Below are positions 8,729 to 16,653 of a stretch of 37,295 nt of DNA, piece by piece. Each line of letters begins with the position of its first letter. Position 1 is the first letter of the stretch. The DNA is from a virus. Position numbers and translations under genes: made by a program. Below the pieces are notes generated by a model. The model was not told the origin of the DNA and ran no database searches. It was given only the letters and a program-made list of their open reading frames with translations. The stretch covers positions 1-37,295 of the IMG/VR virus record IMGVR_UViG_3300028610_000771, one strand, 5' to 3'.

Positions 8729-9448
8729 TTATGTGATCAACAGACCGGCGGCTCTCATAGCTGCCAGTATGGCGTCGATGGTGGTTTTGTTGGCTGCTCG
8801 ATCAACGATCAACGCGTCAATTTCAACATTATTGAGATCAATGGCGGCTTTGAGGGCTGCGGTATCCACGATAGTTTGATCTGTGGCGGTATCGATTAAG
8901 GCCAGTTCTGCCTCCATTTCCGCTTTGGTGGGGGGATCTGTAAGGGATGTCGATGAAGCGTAGGCACCCTGAGTCATCGCGTCACAGGCTGCAGGATCAG
9001 ATGCTGTAGCGGCCCCGGCATCGGCAATAGCCGCGGCGATAATGGCTTTGGAATAAATCGGTTTCACTTCAACGAGATTTGTCCCCACAAATCGGACAAC
9101 CTTCCCAACATAAACCCCATTCCCGACTGTTTTGGTGAGAGTGTCGTCGTCTGAAATGTAAACGTCGAGGCCGATATCGGTTATGGCTGCACTTGCAAGA
9201 GTAGCAATAAAACGGTCAGGTCTTTCGACGATGACCTTCAGCGCCCCGCTTGCTCCGGAAGTGTTGTCCTTTTGCTCTTGGGCGATACCCTGAAAAATAT
9301 TGGCCGCTACGTCCGCCGCCGGGATGGCATAACCAGTGGCATCAACGCAGACCATCGCGCCTTGAAAAATATTGACGGCCGTTTTGACTTCAAGAGAGAG
9401 GCTTTGATCTCTCTTTTGTGATCTTAAAACATTCGCTGCGAGTGCCAT
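8729..9448 (-). CDS. Head decoration-like protein with helical C-terminal extension
   Basis: 239 residues. Residues 1-135 resemble small capsid decoration/DUF2190-type proteins found just before gpT: ALAANVLRSQKRDQSL, then short beta segments with GYAIPAADVAANIFQGIAQE and YVGKVVRF. Residues about 150-239 are Ala/Asp/Thr-rich with heptad-like repeats (AELALIDTATDQTIVDTAAL...VDRAANKTTIDAILAAM), suggesting a helical stalk or oligomerisation domain that the usual short family members lack. TAATG coupling to the protease gene. Confidence 0.6.
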   Translation of the reverse strand: MALAANVLRSQKRDQSLSLEVKTAVNIFQGAMVCVDATGYAIPAADVAANIFQGIAQEQKDNTSGASGALKVIVERPDRFIATLASAAITDIGLDVYISDDDTLTKTVGNGVYVGKVVRFVGTNLVEVKPIYSKAIIAAAIADAGAATASDPAACDAMTQGAYASSTSLTDPPTKAEMEAELALIDTATDQTIVDTAALKAAIDLNNVEIDALIVDRAANKTTIDAILAAMRAAGLLIT

Positions 9449-9906
9449 TAGTCACCTGCCGGTTTCTGGTTTGCAAAACTCCAGCTTTTTGGGACTTTGG
9501 TCTGATCACCATCCGGATTGACTCCGTCAAACCCGCCGAATTCCATCGCGGGCATGGTGTCATATATACCGATCTGGGCGGTGTAACTCGCCTCGTCCGA
9601 TTCCTTGAGTTTCAATAACACAGCGGAGACCCCGTCCTTTTGTGATGGCTGGATCTTCCCTTCCGCGATCAGCTTATCAATATCGTTTTCGACTGCGGTC
9701 TTGACGACCGTTTTCGAAAATTCAAGATTAGCTTTCTCGAGGTTCGTTTTGTCTTGCTCTAACGTGACGACCTTCGCTTTCTCCGCGTCGACTTCCGCTC
9801 TGACCAATACGATCTCGGCTTCATGGTCAGCCTTGAATTTAATCTCGGCTTTCCCGACTGCGATTGTTATGAGGGCGTCAACCTGTTCTTGTGTGTAATT
9901 TGCCAA
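9448..9906 (-). CDS. Nested scaffold protein (internal TTG start in protease gene)
   Basis: In frame with the protease, codon 222 is TTG at 9906-9904, preceded by AAAAGGAG with a six-base spacer, one of the best ribosome binding sites in the module. It opens exactly at the protease/scaffold boundary and would give 152 residues: ANYTQEQVDALITIAVGKAE, then a coiled coil of about 70 residues, then a short Gly/Asp-rich end. In Mu the scaffold Z is likewise made from an internal start in I. An ATG at 9911 is out of frame and closes after 14 codons. Confidence 0.6.
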   Translation of the reverse strand: MANYTQEQVDALITIAVGKAEIKFKADHEAEIVLVRAEVDAEKAKVVTLEQDKTNLEKANLEFSKTVVKTAVENDIDKLIAEGKIQPSQKDGVSAVLLKLKESDEASYTAQIGIYDTMPAMEFGGFDGVNPDGDQTKVPKSWSFANQKPAGD

Positions 9907-10569
9907 TTCATTCTCCTTTTTAAAATTTACCGCTTCGTCTAACTCGTCCGGATCCGGAGGAGGCGGAGTTTTCAATTCATCGATATTCCATTGACCGATA
10001 ATCCGGTCAGCCTCCTCGACTCCGTACAATTCGATAAACAAATCCCGGACCCTCTGGAACACCCCAGCGGTAACAAGATGTTTCCAATCCTGATCAGAAG
10101 AGACGAAGGAAAACTCCTCCTCTCCCTCCTCTTCCTTGTAGGTCAATTCTGGCATTTCTGGAATCGCTGGCAATTCTGCCCCCAGGAGCGCCAGGTGTTG
10201 CAAATACATTGATTTTAATGACGGCTCGTATCGAGCGTGTATACTCCATGTTTTGACAAGTCCCTGCTCGAAGACTTCAACAAGTTTGGGATGTACTAGC
10301 CAATCAGAAAACAATTTTTTACCATCAGTCCAGACCTTCTCGATCCATCCAAAGGAAGCCCAGGACTTCGGTCGCCCGGCTTCATGTGTGATTGTTATCG
10401 GCGCCTCTCTGAATTTGGGGTCATAAGAATCCACAATCTGCTTCATCTTTGCCGGTGTAAACGGCGGGTCCGTCTCTTTGCTTAATGCTGCGATAACAAC
10501 GCCATTGAATGGGATCATCTTCGATCTGTCGAAGACTGGGAAACCACTTTCTTTTTTTTGTTCGTTCAT
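9448..10569 (-). CDS. Mu I-like head maturation protease with C-terminal scaffold
   Basis: 373 residues. The N-terminal half fits Mu-like protease I: PITITHEAGRP with His62, FGWIEKVW, KTWSIHARYEPSL with a candidate catalytic Ser109, and HLALLGAELPAIPEM (the alt..PA-like end). A Pro/Asp linker (TPPPPDPDELDEAV) leads at residue about 215 to a Lys/Glu coiled coil that should be the scaffold. The protease is expected to trim the scaffold and itself during capsid maturation. An internal start for the scaffold alone lies at codon 222. AGGAG precedes the ATG. Confidence 0.85.
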   Translation of the reverse strand: MNEQKKESGFPVFDRSKMIPFNGVVIAALSKETDPPFTPAKMKQIVDSYDPKFREAPITITHEAGRPKSWASFGWIEKVWTDGKKLFSDWLVHPKLVEVFEQGLVKTWSIHARYEPSLKSMYLQHLALLGAELPAIPEMPELTYKEEEGEEEFSFVSSDQDWKHLVTAGVFQRVRDLFIELYGVEEADRIIGQWNIDELKTPPPPDPDELDEAVNFKKENELANYTQEQVDALITIAVGKAEIKFKADHEAEIVLVRAEVDAEKAKVVTLEQDKTNLEKANLEFSKTVVKTAVENDIDKLIAEGKIQPSQKDGVSAVLLKLKESDEASYTAQIGIYDTMPAMEFGGFDGVNPDGDQTKVPKSWSFANQKPAGD

Positions 10570-10583
10570 TGTTCGTCACTCCT

Positions 10584-10612
10584 TCTATAAATGATTAATT
10601 TTCATTTGTCAA
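10584..10612 (-). promoter_or_regulatory. TTGACA-N17-TATAGA promoter-like site before the protease gene
   Basis: On the minus strand TTGACA (10612-10607), a 17-base AT-rich spacer and TATAGA (10589-10584) form a good sigma70 match in the 39-base gap after the Mu F-like gene. The caveat is position: the ribosome binding site (10583-10579) abuts the -10, so a transcript starting here would lose it. The spacer contains an inverted repeat AAATGA/TCATTT. The same TTGACAAATGA string recurs at two other gene borders. Confidence 0.35.
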
Positions 10613-11574
10613 GCCTTTGTTTTTTTATCCAGCTCAGAGTCGAGCCGCTTGACTTCCTTCTCGTTACTATTTTCTTTCTTTGCGATCTTCGTGGAATACG
10701 CCTTCATGTTCACCGCCGGTTTGCTGAAATCCTCCTGTACCTCTGCGCCGCTGGCGGATGCGGTGTCGTCCCATTCAACACCGTTCCTCCTGGCGTATCC
10801 GATCGTTATCGGGAGAGTAGTTGATCGGCACGAATAGTGATTTGGAGGCCAGATAGATGACCATATTGAATGATCCTTCGGATACCTCAATCCACCAAGG
10901 GGGATACATATCTCTTCGGTTGTCCTGCTATCCCGCACGATGACATATTCAAACCCCTCGACAATGGGGGATCCCATTCCGGCCTGTCTCCTGGATAGAT
11001 TATAAATGCTATGGACATTCGTCCGGAAGACGGTCTCAACATGGTACGGCTTGAGCGGGGTAATCCCCCTCTTCTCGAATATTTCCTCGATATTCTCCCG
11101 CCACTCTTCGAAATCTAAGCCGGAATTTATCGAGTCAAGGAGGCTGTTCTTTACATCAATGAGGGCACCGGTCCGCTCTATCTTCTGGACGGAGAATGTC
11201 GTCGCCTTTATCTCGGGTAACGCTGCCTTGAATATCGCGGGAGGTATGATCTTTTTGGCCTTCAGGTTCGCGATCTGATCGTCAAGGGTATCAAAAAACT
11301 CAAAATCCGATTGTAGTTTTATACTGCCAGACTCGATCGCCTTGATATCCCGATCCATACTATCATACCCTTCAAGATAGGAGAGGGTGAAAGTTTTGTC
11401 GTACAATAGGCGAAGGGGTTTGATCAGTGGGGATAGATTCGCATAGTCGTCATAACTCTTTAGCTTCCGGAGTTCTTTTGTCCAGATGACAGATTGTTCG
11501 GCGTACAGCTCAACACCGAGGTCAAAGGATCTTTCCTCGAGTTGATCGATCTTTCGGTTTTCTATGTCTGGCAT
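10609..11574 (-). CDS. Minor head protein, Mu F-like
   Basis: 321 residues. The Mu F domain is visible at about 175-275: HVETVFRTNVHSIYNLSRRQ, then YVIVRDSRTTEEICIPLGG, KDHSIWSSIWPPNHYSCRST. The pattern (R.E...RT......a.r...; D..T...C...G; iwPPnH..CRs) is diagnostic. The last 45 residues are Lys/Glu-rich. Family members sit near the portal inside the capsid and are needed for head morphogenesis. It follows the portal with a TAATG overlap, as in Mu (gp29, gp30/F). Confidence 0.88.
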   Translation of the reverse strand: MPDIENRKIDQLEERSFDLGVELYAEQSVIWTKELRKLKSYDDYANLSPLIKPLRLLYDKTFTLSYLEGYDSMDRDIKAIESGSIKLQSDFEFFDTLDDQIANLKAKKIIPPAIFKAALPEIKATTFSVQKIERTGALIDVKNSLLDSINSGLDFEEWRENIEEIFEKRGITPLKPYHVETVFRTNVHSIYNLSRRQAGMGSPIVEGFEYVIVRDSRTTEEICIPLGGLRYPKDHSIWSSIWPPNHYSCRSTTLPITIGYARRNGVEWDDTASASGAEVQEDFSKPAVNMKAYSTKIAKKENSNEKEVKRLDSELDKKTKA

Positions 11575-12959
11575 TAGCTAATGGATTTCTTGTCCAGGTT
11601 TCTATAATACTTTGCAACTATCCCCTCTTGATGATTTATCGAAGCAGAAAAACCCTGCGGTAATCCACCGGTGGATCCTTCCGGAATGACGAGAAGGTCG
11701 TCCCCTTTCTCTGGCTGCTTCAATCCAAAGATTTCATATACCACCTTTTTGGTAACTGGGAGTTTCAGTTTCGCCAATAGGTCCATAACCTTCAACATGA
11801 CCTCCATGTTTTCTAGGTGCCCGGTAACGAATCTATATTTCGGATACTCGGTGACATTCGAGAAATTGTAATTGACCAGGGGGGGGATGATACAATCATT
11901 GATGACACTCTCCATCATAGAGACGTCAGATCCCAGGACGTCCCGACGAGTTACAGTGTCGCGGATCTTATCCCTTGCGTAGGATCCTACGCCCCCGGAA
12001 TCAAGAGAGCTGACCTGACCCAGGACCAGAAAGCACATTCCTTTGTCAAAATAGCTGGCTGCGTCGTGATACGTTTCTGCCCCTTCCTGCTTTGCCTGGA
12101 TCAATTCGAGAACGAGGCTCTCCGGGATCCGGACGCCTGTCCGCTGTTGAATGTTTTTTATAAAGTCGTCGACTTTCGCCTTCGTCTCTGGGTCTGCAAT
12201 AGTCCCCTTCACTACGACAATAGGAGTTACGAAATTTTCTAGGAAAATCTGCCAAAAATTGATAACGTTCCGCTTGATAAACCAATACCAATACAGATTG
12301 GAATAGAGAGATAAACCCCACCTGTTTTCGTATTTCTGATTGAAGGTCGTCACGACAAATTTGTTCGGCGGGAGTTTCATTCCGCTAGTGACAGTATTAT
12401 CAATGAGCCTCAGTTCGTCGGCATAGTTCCCGTCCTTTTGGTGTCCGGTTTTTTTCTTGAAACAAAAGAGAGTCTGCCTCCGGCTCATGAGATCCCATAA
12501 CCACCATTTGTTCTGGTACGGGTGCCAGATCATCTCGGTTATAGAGCATCCAACTTTTAAAGCCTCGAGCATCTGGTCAAGTTTCGAGTGCATGTTCGTT
12601 ATACCCTTAAAATTCTGGCGGACGAAATCAGTCACCTCGTTGTCCTCGCCAACGATCTCCCGCGGCATGGCGAGGAGGGATTGCTTTCGGAGCTGAATCA
12701 ACCCGGCGAGATATGGATCCGTCTCGTCCATCCTCGCAACCTGGGCGATAATGTCGGAGACGTCATCCTCAGATTGACCGAGGAAATATTCATTCGGGTT
12801 CTCTATTACATCGTCACCCACAAAAAACGGGGTAATCGTATCCCTAGCTGCCGCCTCGACCTGTCCTTTCGGAGGGGTGTCCTCGGGTGTAACCGGGGTC
12901 GGCGGTGACAACTGTATACTTGACCCCTGATCATTGTAAATTTTTATTGATGATTCCAT
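11574..12959 (-). CDS. Portal protein, Mu gp29-like (DUF935 family)
   Basis: 461 residues. Features of the Mu gp29 portal family: QVARMDETDPYLAGLIQLRKQSLLAMPREIVGE (the paired-helix start), a KLDQMLEALKVGCSITEMIWHPY block (l..ll.A...Gfsv.Eivw), LPPNKFVVTTF and a tunnel-like region with KAKVDDFIKNIQQRTG. It forms the dodecameric ring through which the terminase pumps DNA. It starts two bases after the large terminase ends. The C-terminal region 380-461 reads as wing helices plus a flexible tail. Confidence 0.88.
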   Translation of the reverse strand: MESSIKIYNDQGSSIQLSPPTPVTPEDTPPKGQVEAAARDTITPFFVGDDVIENPNEYFLGQSEDDVSDIIAQVARMDETDPYLAGLIQLRKQSLLAMPREIVGEDNEVTDFVRQNFKGITNMHSKLDQMLEALKVGCSITEMIWHPYQNKWWLWDLMSRRQTLFCFKKKTGHQKDGNYADELRLIDNTVTSGMKLPPNKFVVTTFNQKYENRWGLSLYSNLYWYWFIKRNVINFWQIFLENFVTPIVVVKGTIADPETKAKVDDFIKNIQQRTGVRIPESLVLELIQAKQEGAETYHDAASYFDKGMCFLVLGQVSSLDSGGVGSYARDKIRDTVTRRDVLGSDVSMMESVINDCIIPPLVNYNFSNVTEYPKYRFVTGHLENMEVMLKVMDLLAKLKLPVTKKVVYEIFGLKQPEKGDDLLVIPEGSTGGLPQGFSASINHQEGIVAKYYRNLDKKSIS

Positions 12960-12961
12960 TA

Positions 12962-14233
12962 TTAAGCCTCCATAAAGGATTTACGCGCACTCGGGCGCTT
13001 ATATGATTTAAATACCTGTTTCCCGGTTATGTATTCCTTTCTGAAACGATAGAACATTGCATATCTACCGGCATCAAGTAAATGATTTCCGAACGCTGCA
13101 ATCGGTTTCTTTTCGTCCGTCTCCTTTCCCTCTTTGTCCTCCGGCCATTTATACCCCGATCGCTCCTTGTGTAAATTCTGGTTCGCCGGGATCGAATATA
13201 TATCAGTCCAGACCTGATTCAGGAATCTACAACCATCAACCACACTTTTTTTTGGCTTGAAGCATGGAACGCAATTAAACCCGGCCAGGCTGATCGCTTC
13301 TATTCTCGATGGATCTTCATTATCTGCAACGATCAGACACGATTTATCCGGGATGACTGCGTTCATGTTGTCAATCAGTTGACCCTCTGTCTGCCTGGTT
13401 TGATAAATGAGTTCCCGGAAATAGAAGACTTTCTTTTCTTCAACCTTCCCGACCTTAATTTCAATCAGAGCATTCGGGGCAGTGAATCCAAAGTCAAGGC
13501 CGTATAGAGTTTCCCATGTCGCAGGAATGTCCTCGGGTTTAATGATCTGGAACCGGGGGAAGATTAACCCCGCTGGCTCCGCCCATAGGCCATCTAAATA
13601 AATCTTACGAAGAGTCGAATCCTTTTCCTTTTCCAATTCCCTGACATACTCCGGATCCTCCTCAAGGAGAAATGGGTTATCGAACACTGTTGAATGGTGC
13701 GTATATGCGACTGGATCTTTATTATCAAAAAATCTAATCTTGACCCATTTAGCCTCGGACTCATCCGGATTAAGAGATCCGATTATCTGTTTGTAATGCT
13801 TCGTTTTCCCCCGGAGACGCCGATTGACTTCTTTGAAATCCTTCTCGGTAAATTCTGAAAGCTCCTCCATCCATGCACTGGTCATGCCCTTGAATGATTT
13901 CATCTTCTCTGGATCATCAAGGCCGGTAAATATCAATATGTTCTTTTCGCCCCTGGCATTATAGAAAGTGATCCGGCGAAGGGTTTTATTATAATTGTAT
14001 CTGATCCCTTCCTCTTGCAGGATCTCTTCAAATACAGAAACCACACTATCGATAGTCGTGACCTTGTATTTTCTTATAATTACGAATTTATGATCGCCTT
14101 CGGTGAGGCAACGATATATGATTTTACGGGCAGCGAATTCTGACTTACCGCCTCCAGACCCACCACACAGGATGAGGAACCGGGACCGATTCCACAGGGG
14201 AGCTTCAAACTTTTCGGGTATCTGTATTCTCAA
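12962..14233 (-). CDS. terL: Terminase large subunit (packaging ATPase-nuclease)
   Basis: 423 residues. Walker A GGSGGGKS at 24-31, Walker B TSAWMEE with Glu123/Glu124 at 118-124, and a coupling motif IIGSLNPDE near 150-158. The nuclease domain has acidic positions in YGLDFGF, VADNEDPSRIEAI and LLDAGRYAMF. This arrangement matches PBSX/SPP1-type terminases rather than the Mu gp28 type. The start is TTG at 14233 in a TTGA overlap with the upstream stop, with AGGA upstream. It should work with a small subunit, possibly the protein at 16180-16653. Confidence 0.92.
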   Translation of the reverse strand: MRIQIPEKFEAPLWNRSRFLILCGGSGGGKSEFAARKIIYRCLTEGDHKFVIIRKYKVTTIDSVVSVFEEILQEEGIRYNYNKTLRRITFYNARGEKNILIFTGLDDPEKMKSFKGMTSAWMEELSEFTEKDFKEVNRRLRGKTKHYKQIIGSLNPDESEAKWVKIRFFDNKDPVAYTHHSTVFDNPFLLEEDPEYVRELEKEKDSTLRKIYLDGLWAEPAGLIFPRFQIIKPEDIPATWETLYGLDFGFTAPNALIEIKVGKVEEKKVFYFRELIYQTRQTEGQLIDNMNAVIPDKSCLIVADNEDPSRIEAISLAGFNCVPCFKPKKSVVDGCRFLNQVWTDIYSIPANQNLHKERSGYKWPEDKEGKETDEKKPIAAFGNHLLDAGRYAMFYRFRKEYITGKQVFKSYKRPSARKSFMEA

Positions 14234-14457
14234 AACATCCTGACCCTACCTCCTTTCACAGTGCCGATTCTTTTTATGTCTAGGCCACAACCTGAATGAA
14301 TAAAGTAGCCATCCTTACTCACCGCAACCGCGTCGCCTTCATGCATATCATGTCTACATTTACAGCATTGTTTGACGCCCCTCCTCCACCTGGGATCAAT
14401 CCCCGATTTGCTTTCGATGTCGCCATCAATGGTTGATTTACCGAATCTGATTTTCAT
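14230..14457 (-). CDS. Small zinc-ribbon-like protein
   Basis: 75 residues from the ATG at 14457, which has GGAGAG four bases upstream and overlaps the preceding stop as ATGA. Contains GVKQCCKCRHDMHEGDAV...HSGCGLDI: a C-x2-C pair followed by H and C, a likely single zinc site. No known role; it is coupled directly to terminase, which starts inside its stop codon. Confidence 0.65.
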   Translation of the reverse strand: MKIRFGKSTIDGDIESKSGIDPRWRRGVKQCCKCRHDMHEGDAVAVSKDGYFIHSGCGLDIKRIGTVKGGRVRMF

Positions 14458-14591
14458 TTGACTCTCCACGGTTTCGGGTCTGGCCTTGGTGTCGTTGGCC
14501 TTTTGCCGATATGGATATTGTTCTTAGGTGTCATCCCACATATAACAATAACAAAACATCCGATCATGGTAACTATGGCTAGACCGATCAT
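14454..14591 (-). CDS. Small single-helix membrane protein
   Basis: 45 residues. The frame starts at an ATG overlapping the stop of the upstream gene (ATGA) and ends in a TGA that overlaps the start of the next one (ATGA), which is strong evidence for a real coupled gene. Sequence: MIGLAIVTMIGCFVIVICGM as a transmembrane segment, then a basic Pro-rich tail (KRPTTPRPDPKPWRVK). Could be a lysis accessory or an envelope-targeted peptide; nothing decides. Confidence 0.65.
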   Translation of the reverse strand: MIGLAIVTMIGCFVIVICGMTPKNNIHIGKRPTTPRPDPKPWRVK

Positions 14592-14788
14592 TTCCCCGCC
14601 TTGTTTAGTCGGTCGACTATCTGGTTTATTTTATCGGGGATTTCATTCATTATTTCTGTCGTCATATACTGGCCCTCTGAATACAGTTCCATTTCTTTGA
14701 TTGGGTCCGGTTCCTTCTTGGCCGATCCGGGAGCGATACCAAGCCCACAGATACCAGCCAGTACACCGATAAAATTCTTCCTATTCAT
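14588..14788 (-). CDS. Small exported-like protein
   Basis: 66 residues from the ATG at 14788, which has GGAGG upstream and overlaps the preceding TGA (ATGA). The N-terminus MNRKNFIGVLAGICGLGIA looks like a signal peptide or membrane anchor (basic start, hydrophobic core, small residues), followed by a helical, mostly polar region (MNEIPDKINQIVDRLNKAGK). Its C-terminal motif DKINQIVDRLN resembles KKINELIDRVN in the upstream zinc protein (14785-15510), hinting at shared origin or interaction. Confidence 0.6.
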   Translation of the reverse strand: MNRKNFIGVLAGICGLGIAPGSAKKEPDPIKEMELYSEGQYMTTEIMNEIPDKINQIVDRLNKAGK

Positions 14789-15510
14789 TTCTTCCTCCTC
14801 CGACGACATATAGTGTGGAAGAATTCGCCATTCCCGAAAAAATTCGCCTCATCAACTAAGATCGGATATTTACAAATGGGGCACACCGGCCGACCTTTCT
14901 TCCCATTCACCCGATCGATCAGCTCGTTGATCTTCTTGGTGATATCCCCTATCATATCGTGAAATTCTATTGTGCCCGGATTTCTTGGATTATAGTCGCC
15001 CACCTGTAACCCATGATTATACTCTTCGATCTTCTCGATTTTCTTTTTCAAAAGATCCGGAACCCTCTCCATTTCTTGATAGAATTCCTCGACCTTTCTG
15101 GCCCTCTCACAATCCCAATGAACGTAACTATCATCCTTGGCTCGCCAGGTATACCCTCCCTGCATGACGCCTTCCACTGGTCCACCACATTCCGCGCATC
15201 TCTTTTTTTTATCCGCCTCCCTGCGCTTCACGCATTCAGCATGAACCATTCCAGGGGCATTGGCGACTATTCTCATTTCGCCTCCGTGTGGCTTATCGCA
15301 AAAGGCACACAGCGGAACCTCCTTGACCTCGATCGTGACCTCGATTGATCTTGGGGGCCATTGGTGATCCTTCCAGTCCTTTGGCTTTCCTCTTTTTTTT
15401 CTTGGATCAATTACGATTTTTAGATCGCATTGACTTAATACCTCAAGTTCCTTTCTAATTGAATCAATTGACCTATCTCCTCCAATCCATCCTCGCCTTT
15501 TGATTATCAT
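14785..15510 (-). CDS. Multi-zinc-ribbon protein with N-terminal WPPR module
   Basis: 241 residues from the ATG at 15510 (GGAGG site, ATGA overlap). Residues 1-70 carry a module ending QWPPRSIEVTIEVKEV that is paralogous to the whole upstream gene. Three Cys clusters follow: CAFCDKPH...HAEC, CAECGGPV...HWDC and CPICKYPI...FHTIC, each likely to bind zinc. A helix-rich section with EKIEEYNHGLQVGDYNP separates the second and third. It looks like a nucleic-acid or protein binding accessory protein. No family recognised. Confidence 0.65.
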   Translation of the reverse strand: MIIKRRGWIGGDRSIDSIRKELEVLSQCDLKIVIDPRKKRGKPKDWKDHQWPPRSIEVTIEVKEVPLCAFCDKPHGGEMRIVANAPGMVHAECVKRREADKKKRCAECGGPVEGVMQGGYTWRAKDDSYVHWDCERARKVEEFYQEMERVPDLLKKKIEKIEEYNHGLQVGDYNPRNPGTIEFHDMIGDITKKINELIDRVNGKKGRPVCPICKYPILVDEANFFGNGEFFHTICRRRRKK

Positions 15511-15701
15511 TTTACCTCCCGGATAATGACCTCGATTTCGACTTGACGCGGGGGCCATAATCGCTTGCCCCATTCTGCTGCTACGCCTTTCTTTTTATAT
15601 CCACCGATCAGCATTCCGCCATCCAAATCCATATCATGTTGAATCATTCGATCCAAAGTCGAACACTTCCCAACCCACCGCTTAAACTTTCGCCTTATCA
15701 T
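15507..15701 (-). CDS. WPPR-module protein, paralogue of the next gene's N-terminus
   Basis: 64 residues. MIRRKFKRWVGKCSTLDRMI and the end GKRLWPPRQVEIEVIIREVK align with the first 65 residues of the downstream protein (MIIKRRGWIGGDRSIDSIRK ... HQWPPRSIEVTIEVKEV). It thus appears to be a stand-alone copy made by tandem duplication. AAGGTAGT precedes the ATG and an ATGA overlap couples it to its larger paralogue. Function unknown. Confidence 0.6.
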   Translation of the reverse strand: MIRRKFKRWVGKCSTLDRMIQHDMDLDGGMLIGGYKKKGVAAEWGKRLWPPRQVEIEVIIREVK

Positions 15702-15710
15702 ACTACCTTA

Positions 15711-15773
15711 TCAAGTTTCCCTTTCACAGGAATCACACACAACGAACCAATCAGCTTCCTTTCTAAATGACAT
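15711..15773 (-). CDS. Very short ORF, possible zinc-ribbon remnant
   Basis: A 20-codon frame with a strong GGAGGAGAG site seven bases before its ATG. The peptide MSFRKEADWFVVCDSCERET looks like the first strand and Cys pair (C-x2-C) of a zinc ribbon that stops before its second half. Either a micropeptide or the truncated start of a lost gene; the good binding site argues that it is translated. Confidence 0.35.
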   Translation of the reverse strand: MSFRKEADWFVVCDSCERET

Positions 15774-15777
15774 TTAA

Positions 15778-15996
15778 CTACTCTCCTCCCTCCGCGCTCC
15801 TTCTGCCTTGCTTCGGAGCGTACCCACCGATTGGAAAAACAGGCTGTCTTTTCCAGAAATTACAGGAATGTTTCGGCCATACAACCCCGGAGAACTTATT
15901 TGATTTCGTGTTACAGCACCGCATCACCCACACATTGCCCCCGGCGCTCTCTGAATTCCCAGGATATACACACGTCCCACACCTTTCGTCACTCAT
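15778..15996 (-). CDS. Cys-rich small phage protein
   Basis: 72 residues with CGTC at 6-9, CC about 20 residues later and HSCNFWK. This C-x2-C ... CC ... C pattern, with a Trp/Phe next to the last Cys, is common in small phage zinc proteins of unknown function. It overlaps the upstream stop as ATGA. The C-terminal 20 residues are Gly/Arg/Glu-rich and probably disordered. Confidence 0.6.
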   Translation of the reverse strand: MSDERCGTCVYPGNSESAGGNVWVMRCCNTKSNKFSGVVWPKHSCNFWKRQPVFPIGGYAPKQGRRSAEGGE

Positions 15997-16187
15997 TCAA
16001 GCTCCTCCATGTAATCAATGACTGCCCGAAACGCTGCCTGTCTTTTTACCAGGTCGTCAACGAAATCAGCATCAGGAGAAATCAGCTCATCATTAATCAT
16101 ATTCTCAAAACAAGCAACTGACATCTTTAAACTTCCCTTCAACATCTCCCATACATCAGTTGTCAAAACTGGTTTCTTTTCACTCAC
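15993..16187 (-). CDS. Small helical protein of unknown function
   Basis: 64 residues if it starts at GTG 16187, which has GGAGG five bases upstream; an ATG at 16199 would add four residues. Predominantly helical: TTDVWEMLKGSLKMSVACF, then DDLVKRQAAFRAVIDYMEEL. It overlaps the end of the possible small terminase gene by eight bases, so it should be translated with it. No family recognised. Confidence 0.55.
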   Translation of the reverse strand: MSEKKPVLTTDVWEMLKGSLKMSVACFENMINDELISPDADFVDDLVKRQAAFRAVIDYMEELE

Positions 16188-16653
16188 CCTCACCTCCATT
16201 GTCTTTATCTTCCTCACCATTCCCACCATTGCCCGCACCGTTGCCAGACTTCGGCCTGATGATCTCGACTGTGATATGACTTAGTATTTCGGCCCGACCG
16301 CCCAGGGTGATTTTTAATTCCTTCAAGCCCTGGAGTTCGTGCAATTCCTTTGCTACTAGCAACTTGTCTCTGGTAGTCTTCGCCTTAGTATACAGATCAT
16401 CCATTCTGGCGAAGGCTCTGCCGAGTGCTTCAATTGAATCATACTTGGATAACTCCTTTAATAGTTCATGAACCGTGACCAGGTACTTGTCAAGTGAATG
16501 AATCGTTACATCCCAGGGACCGCCTATTTTATCCGGCATAGTCTTTGCGCTGGTAACTATTCGGAATATATCCTCTCTTCGATATCCCTCCATAACCAGC
16601 TTTAAAACGTGATCAACTCGGCGCCTTCGTTCTGCTTTATTGCATCGACCCAT
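16180..16653 (-). CDS. HTH protein, possible terminase small subunit
   Basis: 157 residues. The N-terminal 60 residues are basic with a helix-turn-helix-like pattern (RRRRVDHVLKLVMEGYRRED followed by IFRIVTSAK), then a helical linker (LDKYLVTVHELLKELSKY), a coiled coil with TRDKLLVAKELHELQGLKEL, and a Gly/Asn/Glu-rich tail. DNA-binding N-terminus, oligomerising helices and a short flexible tail are the layout of small terminases, and no other candidate lies upstream of the large terminase. Against it: about ten small genes separate the two. Confidence 0.45.
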   Translation of the reverse strand: MGRCNKAERRRRVDHVLKLVMEGYRREDIFRIVTSAKTMPDKIGGPWDVTIHSLDKYLVTVHELLKELSKYDSIEALGRAFARMDDLYTKAKTTRDKLLVAKELHELQGLKELKITLGGRAEILSHITVEIIRPKSGNGAGNGGNGEEDKDNGGEGE

